From positions 13,572,001-13,636,000 of the forward strand of contig OX940864.1 of assembly GCA_954871525.1 (NCBI GenBank): a stretch of DNA of 64,000 nucleotides, in the 5' to 3' direction. Shown here in pieces: positions 57,380-64,000 of this stretch; position 1 is the stretch's first letter, and each line of letters starts with the position of its first letter. The notes below the pieces were generated by a model, which searched no databases, was not told where the DNA came from, and worked only from the letters and a program-made list of their open reading frames with translations. This DNA comes from Parietaria judaica (lineage: Eukaryota; Streptophyta; Magnoliopsida; Rosales; Urticaceae). The translations under genes and the position numbers were made by a program.

Positions 57380-58492
57380 CAAGGTGCAAAATTTCGGGAA
57401 AATCGGTCGACATTTCGACCGATTTTCGTTTTTCGGAGAAAGGCGAAACGAAAACCCTTTCGTTTCGCTGGATTTTTCCCTTTTTTCGCACTTTTCGCAT
57501 GGGCAGGTGGATGGAATTTCGTTTTTCGTTTTTCAGTGTAAAAATTGCGAAATTTGGTTGGAATTTCGCTAAAAATCATATTTTTTGTAGATTTCGGCAA
57601 AAATACCAATTAAACTTTCGGCAAAAATAATTATACTCACACAAGAGTAACCCAACCCAACCCAACCCCGCCCCGCCACGTCCGGCCGGTCGGACGGCGG
57701 CCCCGCCCCGCCACGTCCGGCCGGCGGCGGCGCGCGCGTGGTGGTGTAACATTTGTGTGAGTCCTCCCCCATCCACAAAATCCTATGACCCAAAGGGCCC
57801 AAGCCCTTGTCCCTAATATTTGGTATATAAACATCACCAAACTCTTGTCATCTATCAATGTGGGACTTTTTGTTATTCAACTAATATCACACATTCACAC
57901 TTAACATACACATACACTTCACCTAATAATTTAACTTAATATTACACATTTCAAATAATATTATACACTTAACATACATATTAACTTCACCTAACATACA
58001 TATACACTTAATATACATATTCATTTAATATTATACACTTCAACTAATATTAAATTTGTTAACATACCTATACAATTAACATGCATATTCACTTAATATT
58101 ACACACTTAATTAACATACATATTCACTTCACATAATAATTTGACTTAATATTATACACTTAAACTAATAAAGTGACTTAATTAATATTATACATTCCAC
58201 CTACATATTTAAGTTACAAATGTGTTTTGTTGTATACAATTATGTCTTGTATTTATTAAATATGTAGTTTTGAACCTATATAAATATCGTGCTTAAATAC
58301 TCAAATATTTTTTACAAATTATCCATGCGAAAAGTGCGGTAAATGCGGTATGTCCATGCGAAAAGTGCGGTAAATGCGGTATGCGGCATGCCCTTTTTTT
58401 CCCTTTTGCCCATCGACATACCCATCGGCAAGCGATATATCCGTAAAACGGAAAATGCGAAACGAAAACGGCAAGCGGTATTTTAAACCTTG
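57380..58492. mobile_element. hAT-type non-autonomous element upstream of CCX, 8-bp TSD
   Basis: A 1113-bp element with ends CAAGGTGCAAAATTTCG and CGGTATTTTAAACCTTG and identical flanks ATGTAATG (57372-57379 and 58493-58500). Subterminal regions carry GCGAAA/TTTCG words on the left and AAAGTGCGGTAAATGCGGTA-like words (twice in tandem near 58330 and 58352) on the right. Inside is a very GC-rich patch at about 57655-57745 containing a repeated CCCCGCCCCGCCACGTCCGG. No transposase frame. Confidence 0.9.
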
Positions 58493-59716
58493 ATGTAATG
58501 TAATGTGATGTGAGTGGGCAAAAGAGGAGCGAATGAGAAAGACGAAGAAATATTATTATAATGATGATGATGAAGGAAAAGGAGGGGCAGAGTTGTCCGA
58601 GCGAGGTGGAAATAGTGGAGAAAACGATGGTTAAACATAACAGTGTCTAATTCTACGCGTCTCGTGTCGTCGACAATGGGAAAGCGACAAGTAACGGTGG
58701 AACTTATGAATATTTGCGGCGAAAATACTTGTACATTTACATATTTATTTTTTTTGTAAACCCTCACCTGGCGAAATATGATTTAATCATGCTTTTGTCC
58801 TTTTTGAACCACATATGAGCTACGAGAGCTCCAAAGAGTAGAGTTGACAACCAACACTATGTTATCGCGTAGTACCTAAAACGTATTCTACGATACAAAA
58901 GCTAAAGCGCTATATTTCAATCTTGTCGCTAAAAATATAATTATTAAAAGTGAAAATATAGTCAAATCATGCACAATCGCATATAAATTCAGGGATTAGG
59001 AATTAACATAACAAAATAAATTATTTATGCCAATTTTTTACATCATTAGAAATTTTACTACTAAAAAATATAAATAGAAATTACACTTTTAGTAACATAT
59101 CAATATTTTGCCTCAAAAATCTCTGAAACTAACGTCATCTTCGTTGACAATTGCTTTCTTTCTTTCTCACGCCTTTTCTTTCACTAATGCGCTTTCGGCT
59201 TTCCCACTTTGCATCGAATATTATATTAGAATTCACCCAAACAAAATCTCTTTGAGTAAATCGGCACAGATGCTTCACTCTAGTTGGTCCAAGTTTTATT
59301 TTTATTTTTATTTCTTATAAAATAATGGTACTTTACCATTTTTTTTATTTTCATTTTTTATACCTCTTCCTTTCAAATTTTGCAACAAGAACAGCAAACA
59401 TCTTGTCAATGTGTAATTGAATAAAATTATCTTTTATTTTTTAGGTTTAAAAATTTAAAACTTAACCTAAATTTAATTGTTGTTTTCTCCTAACACATTG
59501 TCTCCGTTTTGGTTTGTGATGCTATTATTTATTGTTTGATGTTTACGCTATAATATGTTATACACTATATTTTTTGTATTTTTCTTTAATGTCTGTAAAA
59601 TTATGTTGTTTCTCTTTTTGCATTGTAATCTCACTTTATAAGGTGAAATTTGAGGAATTGTATTTTCGGAAGTATTTTGGCATCATATTTGGGCTCAATT
59701 CTTCTATTATCCAACC

Positions 59717-60284
59717 CAAGGTTCTAGATATCGATATCGTTTCGCACTCTCCAATTTACGGATATATCGCTTGCCGACGGGCATGCCGTTGGATAAATCC
59801 GAAGAAAAAGATATATCGCTTGCCGAGAATATCGCATAATTTCGCGGATATATCGCATGCCGATCAAAATATCAACGGATATCTCCGAAAATATTTTTAG
59901 TATTTCAATAATATTTTTATATAGTTTCTAAATTACCAATTTAATAAATATGACACATATTTATAGCCTAAAAAACACTCATAAATCATAATATAACACA
60001 AACATATAACATAAAAGTCATACCTCGTAACATAATATCGACATACCATAAAATAAGCGCATTGTAATAAAGTCATAGAGTACAAACATATATATGAAGC
60101 ACGATTTTAAATGCCGATATCGATGTTGTTTCGCACTCTCTATTTTACAGATATATCGACGCTTGCCGACAGATACATGTGAATAAATGGATATATCGAT
60201 TTTCTACGAATATCGTATCGCACTTCTCATTTTCTGGGCATGTCGTGGATATATCGAGGACATATCTTGATATTTAAAACCATG
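59717..60284. mobile_element. hAT-type element with GATATCG motifs, 8-bp TSD
   Basis: A 568-bp element with ends CAAGGTTCTAGATATCGAT and TTGATATTTAAAACCATG, flanked by identical ATCCAACC (59709-59716 and 60285-60292). Subterminal DNA is dense in ATATCG/CGATAT words with TTTCGCACTCTC and GCTTGCCGA blocks repeated in both halves. It lies about 400 bp upstream of the ADP-glucose phosphorylase start. Confidence 0.9.
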
Positions 60285-60466
60285 ATCCAACCATTGTATT
60301 TTGGCTAATTTCGATCTTTTAAGCTCATAGACGACCCATCGTCTATATCGCCAGATAAACGACAAAATCGCACACCAACGATTACATAACTCGGGCTGAA
60401 CTATTATTTTTCTTTTAACAGAATATTAGGTCCAATTCGGTAATAAGATATAGGTGCTAAACATTC

Positions 60467-60568
60467 CACACTAGGATAGCCTAGTGGTAATTCCACACTA
60501 CCTCCAAAGTGGAGGTCGTGGGTTTGATCCCCACATGCAGCAAGGCTGACTTAAAAAAAAAAAAAAAA
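60467..60568 (+). mobile_element. tRNA-derived SINE with poly(A) tail
   Basis: A short retroposon of about 100 bp. RNA polymerase III A box TAGCCTAGTGG (60477-60487) and B box GGTTTGATCCC (60521-60531) have tRNA-like spacing, and an 18-base A run closes it. The flanks AAACATTC (60459-60466 and 60569-60576) form an 8-bp TSD, the last A bases being shared with the tail. It does not fold into a full tRNA. It ends about 110 bp upstream of the start codon of the next gene, so it lies in the promoter or leader. Confidence 0.8.
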
Positions 60569-60678
60569 AAACATTCGAAATCAAATATATATTAAGAAAT
60601 TTTAAACCAAAAAACATCACAGCAAAACAGTAATAATAAAATTAAATTAAATTAAAATTAAAAAACTAGCGGGAGACG

Positions 60679-61982
60679 ATGGGCTCGCCGGAACTGCGAA
60701 AAGACGCCGTGACGAATCGGTGGGTGATCTTCTCGCCGGCCAGAGCCAAGCGACCCTCCGACTTCAAATCCAAATCCCCCGCCAATCCCAGCCCTAACCC
60801 TAACCACCAATGCCCCTTCTGCGCCGGCCGCGAGCACGAGTGCGCTCCCGAGATCTTCCGCCTCCCCAAGGACGACCCCAACTGGGCGGTTCGGGTCATC
60901 CAGAATCTATACCCCGCGCTCGCCCGGATCGAACCCGGATCCGACTCCACGGCCTTGGGATCCGACCCGAACTCCGTCGCCGGCGTTGGCTTCCACGACG
61001 TCGTGATCGAGTCGCCGCTCCACTCGGTTCGGCTCCGTCATTTCCGTTGATATCGAATTCAATTTGGTTTGACAAACTAAGCTTTTTGTCTATTTGGTTT
61101 GGGTTTTCTCCGACAGGTTCAGCTCTCGGATCTCTCGCCGCGGCGGATCGCCGATGTGCTTCTCGCTTACCGAGCGAGGATTGAGCAGATTGCCACCAAC
61201 GATTCGATCAAATATGTCCAGGTTCGATCAACGATTGAGCACTTTCTGTGTTGAATTCAGCATTGATTCATGGCGTTTCAGAAACTATATGAACTGCTCT
61301 GTACTATATCAGTATATATATTGGCATTTGAGATGGCAGAATTTTGATGCATATAGGTTTTCAAGAATCATGGCGCTTCGGCAGGAGCGTCGATGAGCCA
61401 CTCTCACAGCCAGATGTTGGCTCTGCCGATCGTCCCTCCGGTTGTTTCCGCACGGCAAGACAATATGAAAGAGCATTTTGATCGCACGCGGAGATGTAGT
61501 ATCTGCGAAGTTCGAAAAGACAATCTCTTAGTCGAGGCTTCGACTCATTTCGTCTCCGTCGTACCTTACGCTGCAACGTTCCCCTTCGAGATATGGATCT
61601 TACCTCGTTACCACTCTCCTCATTTCCACGAAATAGATCTCGACAAGGTTCGACTTTCCGACGATTTACATGAATGGAAAAACGCTCATTTGGATCGTCG
61701 TAACGAATTACCCTTTTGCAGGCTCTTGACCTTGCCGGACTGCTCAAACTGATGCTCCGGAAACTTTCTTCGCAGTTGGACTCTCCGCCGTTTAATTTTA
61801 TGATTCAAACATCCCCGCTTCGACTCGACGCGTCGGAGTTAGGTTATTCTCACTGGTTCTTACAGATTGTGCCGCAATTGAGTGGTGTAGGAGGGTTCGA
61901 AATAGGATCAGGATGCTACATTAACCCTGTATTTCCTGAGGATGCTGCTAAAGTTTTGAGGGAAGTTAGCGTTCCAGAGTAG
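60679..61982 (+). CDS. ADP-glucose phosphorylase (GalT/HIT superfamily)
   Basis: Four exons (60679-61026, 61117-61221, 61357-61647, 61722-61982), 334 residues. Ortholog of Arabidopsis At5g18200, first annotated as a galactose-1-phosphate uridylyltransferase but shown to act as an ADP-glucose phosphorylase (phosphate plus ADP-glucose to ADP plus glucose 1-phosphate). Seen: SPELRKDAVTNRWVIFSPAR, first zinc-binding pair CPFC, VIQNLYPAL, GFHDVVIESP, the catalytic SHSHSQMLALP (the H-x-H-x-Q nucleotidyl-transfer motif), a second CSIC pair, and FPFEIWILPRYHSPHF. The end reads SHWFLQIVPQLSGVGGFEIG, then GCYINPVFPEDAAKVLREVS. Slightly shorter than the Arabidopsis protein at the N-terminus. Confidence 0.93.
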
Positions 61983-63687
61983 AAGAGATCCAATCATATT
62001 TGTAATAAGTAATCACATTCATATGGCAAAATATCTAAGAAAAATCGATAGTTCGATTTTACAGGTTTACCGATAAGTTTTGTCTTTATTTCAAAGCGTT
62101 CAAAGCGTCGCGACACGACTCTTCCCGGCACCTTGTTGTTTGAAACCTCTGCTCGGTCTCAGGACACCTTGTTTACTAATTTTATTTTGGAAACTGTTTG
62201 TGAATCTCATATTAATAGTAATTTTATTTTGCATAAGTCTCACGTTTAATAGCCATGTTTGAAATTATTTTATTCGGGTCTGAAGGCCTAACTCAACTTA
62301 ATCTAAACCATTATCGAATTAATTTAGATTGAATAATTTCTTTCAACCCGAGATGAGAGGGTTGGATTGACGTATTATCAACAAGATATTTGCGGCAAAA
62401 ATACTTATATATTACGAAATATATGATTTATATGCTCAACTTTTTGGGCAAAATTTTTCGATAACATAACATATTTAGCATACACGATTAAATGTTTTAG
62501 TTAACATTCTATCGTGAGATTAGGTTTTCGCTCTTATCGACCACGATTTTACCCGTTTTGACAATATAGTGACTGTAGAGGGGGTTTTTCACCGCCCTTT
62601 TCCAGTCACAAAGACAATCATCAAATAATAAATAAAATGACAACAAATGATGAGTATCTCTGTTTTATTATGATTTCCGAAATGAGCTCGGTTTTCTTCC
62701 GTTAAATAGCTGGACAGATGAAGGATCATGAGCCTCAGATAATTCTATTACAAGATCTCTATTTCTTGCTTTTGCTGAGTCTTTTTTCTCTCCCTTTTCT
62801 TCGAATCATCCACTGACCAACCCCCTACAAATGAGGCTTATCTTGCCTTTTATAGAGTTACAACACTTTTCCCTTCTATCTTTCCCGCCCTTTTTCTCTT
62901 TAATCATCACTCTCTGACGTGATTTGAAGGCAGCGGGGTTTATCCTCACTTTATGTCACTTCCGAGCATGCTCCCGTAATGGGTAGGTGCGCCGCATTAA
63001 ATGCGCGTCTCGTCAGCCGTCGCTGACGCTCTCATCGAGTGAGTAGGTCGGCTTCATTAAATGCCCGTCTCTTCGGCTGTCATCGGGCTCTGCATAATCA
63101 TCATGACGAAGTTCCTCGTCGAGTCGTGATGGGACGCTTCATCGCGACCCGCTTGCTCGCGTGGCTGCGTCCCCTCGCGAATGGACCTCCTCGGGGTATT
63201 CCTCCTCGGGGATGTCCTTCCTCGCTGGTGAACTTCCTCGCCTTCCTCATGTCGTTTTATGGACAAAACGACACGAGTTGTGTTGAGGATGGATTTGACC
63301 AAATCCGACCTTAACAGTGACAACATTCTACATTCCTTAGTTTTTGCATTTTATAACATGTTTTGGCTATTATACGCGAATTTAGAGTTCGTTTTCAAAT
63401 CTTTGTAGTTTTGTAGCTCATCTGTGATATTAAAAAAAAAAGATCAAATACGTAAAATTAGGTAACTAACAAAAAATTTAATTATTTATACAAAATTTTG
63501 TATATGATTAAAAAAATGAAAGATGTAAATCTTACTTTAGATGAGTATTACCGCAAGTATCCCTAATCCAATTCGGTCGGAGTGGCGCTCTTCTTCTACT
63601 TGTTGAATCTAGTTCTAGGGCATTCCAAAATTAACACACACACTGTTGAACTGCCATTTCCAGTCTAGGGCTAGGGTTTCGTCTTCC
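61983..63687. other. intergenic between ADP-glucose phosphorylase and CCT8
   Basis: Apart from the LTR at 62570-63322, AT-rich without recognised genes. The CCT8 leader contains GGCTAGGGTTTCG just upstream of the start codon, similar to the telobox-like AGGGTTT words common in plant housekeeping promoters. Confidence 0.5.
62570..63322 (-). mobile_element. probable solo LTR without preserved TSD
   Basis: A 753-bp segment with ends TGACTGTAGAGG and CCTTAACAGTGACA. Read on the minus strand it starts TGTCACTG and has a TATAAAAGG box near 62847-62856, followed by AGAGAAAAAAGA and an AATAAAAC-type signal, as in an LTR. The GC-richer U3 (62990-63260) contains tandem CCTCCTCGGGG words. Flanks do not form a matching duplication, so it may be a product of unequal recombination or have slightly different borders. 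Confidence 0.65.
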
Positions 63688-64000
63688 ATGGGGCTCCAAA
63701 TGCAGTCGTACGGAGTTCAGTCCATGCTCAAGGAGGGCCACAAGCACCTCTCCGGCCTCGACGAGGCTGTCCTCAAGAACATCGATGCCTGCAAGCAGCT
63801 CTCCACCATCACTCGCACCTCTCTCGGTCCCAATGGTACTCTTTCAAACCTCCCTCTTCTTCACCACATGGTTTCTGATCGCTACTTTTCCAGTTCTTGG
63901 ATCCCTTGTTCGTGATTTCGGCGGTTCCGTGAATGTTTGATCATCAATAGATAACCAGATATGGTTGCATTTTGCTCTATGATTTAAGTTAGGGTTTGAA
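63688..64000 (+). CDS. CCT8: CCT8 (TCP-1 theta chaperonin subunit), first exon only
   Basis: Theta subunit of the cytosolic chaperonin CCT/TRiC, which folds actin, tubulin and other proteins; in plants CCT8 also supports movement of KNOTTED1-type proteins between cells. Exon 1 is 63688-63835 (49 codons plus one base): MGLQMQSYGVQSMLKEGHKH, then LSGLDEAVLKNIDACKQLST and ITRTSLGPNG, the start of the ATP-binding equatorial domain. The donor AATG|GT keeps phase with the family, where GMNKMV follows. The intron runs past the end of the window, so most of the gene is missing. Confidence 0.93.

Noticed and set aside
57569..57858. Three overlapping 66-77-codon frames rich in R, A and G
   Set aside because: They fall in the GC-rich patch inside a hAT element, and no protein family is recognisable.
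60470..60545. Possible functional tRNA gene
   Set aside because: A and B boxes are present, but acceptor and anticodon stems cannot be paired. The poly(A) tail and TSD identify a SINE.
1..64000. CRISPR arrays, bacterial operons, riboswitches, rRNA
   Set aside because: None seen. Tandem repeats here are microsatellites, minisatellites or transposon arms without regular unique spacers, and the genome is a plant nuclear one.

Overview
The window is nuclear DNA from a flowering plant, most likely a eudicot. It shows compact plant introns with GT-AG borders, AT-rich intergenic DNA, plant-only gene families (DRB, CCX, RTM2-like, BPA1, VAPYRIN) and plant-type transposons. Eleven complete protein-coding genes and the first exon of a twelfth can be reconstructed. 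All gene models below were assembled by hand from open frames, GT-AG borders, preserved phase and remembered family sequences. No alignment program was run.

Layout, left to right (strand): CHR24-type SNF2 remodeler (-, 966-8645); VAPYRIN, single exon (-, 10228-11784); three-dsRBD DRB4-like protein (+, 13412-17592); RTM2-like HSP20 membrane protein (-, 18827-19444); BPA1-like RRM protein (-, 20426-23815); chloroplast HugZ/HOZ-like split-barrel protein (-, 26165-29905); Cu/Zn superoxide dismutase of the CSD3 clade (-, 30714-32880); alpha-N-terminal methyltransferase NTM1 (+, 35325-38876); DUF6821-type membrane protein (-, 43650-44933); CCX cation/Ca exchanger, single exon (-, 55483-57168); ADP-glucose phosphorylase (+, 60679-61982); start of CCT8 (+, 63688 to the window edge).

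The genes do not form an operon or pathway. From memory, relatives of several of them (BPA1, DUF6821, CCX1, CSD3, ADP-glucose phosphorylase) lie on Arabidopsis chromosome arm 5 between about At5g16 and At5g18, and HOZ and CCT8 lie in the paralogous At3g02-At3g04 region. The window therefore probably belongs to a conserved ancestral block. VAPYRIN is kept only in plants that host arbuscular mycorrhiza, which argues against Brassicaceae.

The most striking content is between the genes. Many non-autonomous transposons can be delimited to the base by terminal inverted repeats plus target-site duplications (TSDs). There are hAT elements with 8-bp TSDs (41390-42710, 46475-47040, 57380-58492, 59717-60284), Mutator-type elements with 9-bp TSDs (33432-33881, 33960-34411, 51544-54786), a PIF/Harbinger MITE flanked by TTA (49229-49857), two solo LTRs with 5-bp TSDs (17769-18245, 52009-52689), and a tRNA-derived SINE (60467-60568). 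Two nesting events are readable: a hAT inside a Mutator-like foldback, and a solo LTR inside a minisatellite inside a 3.2-kb Mutator-like element. No intact transposase or retrotransposon polyprotein was found, and no CRISPR, rRNA or functional tRNA gene.
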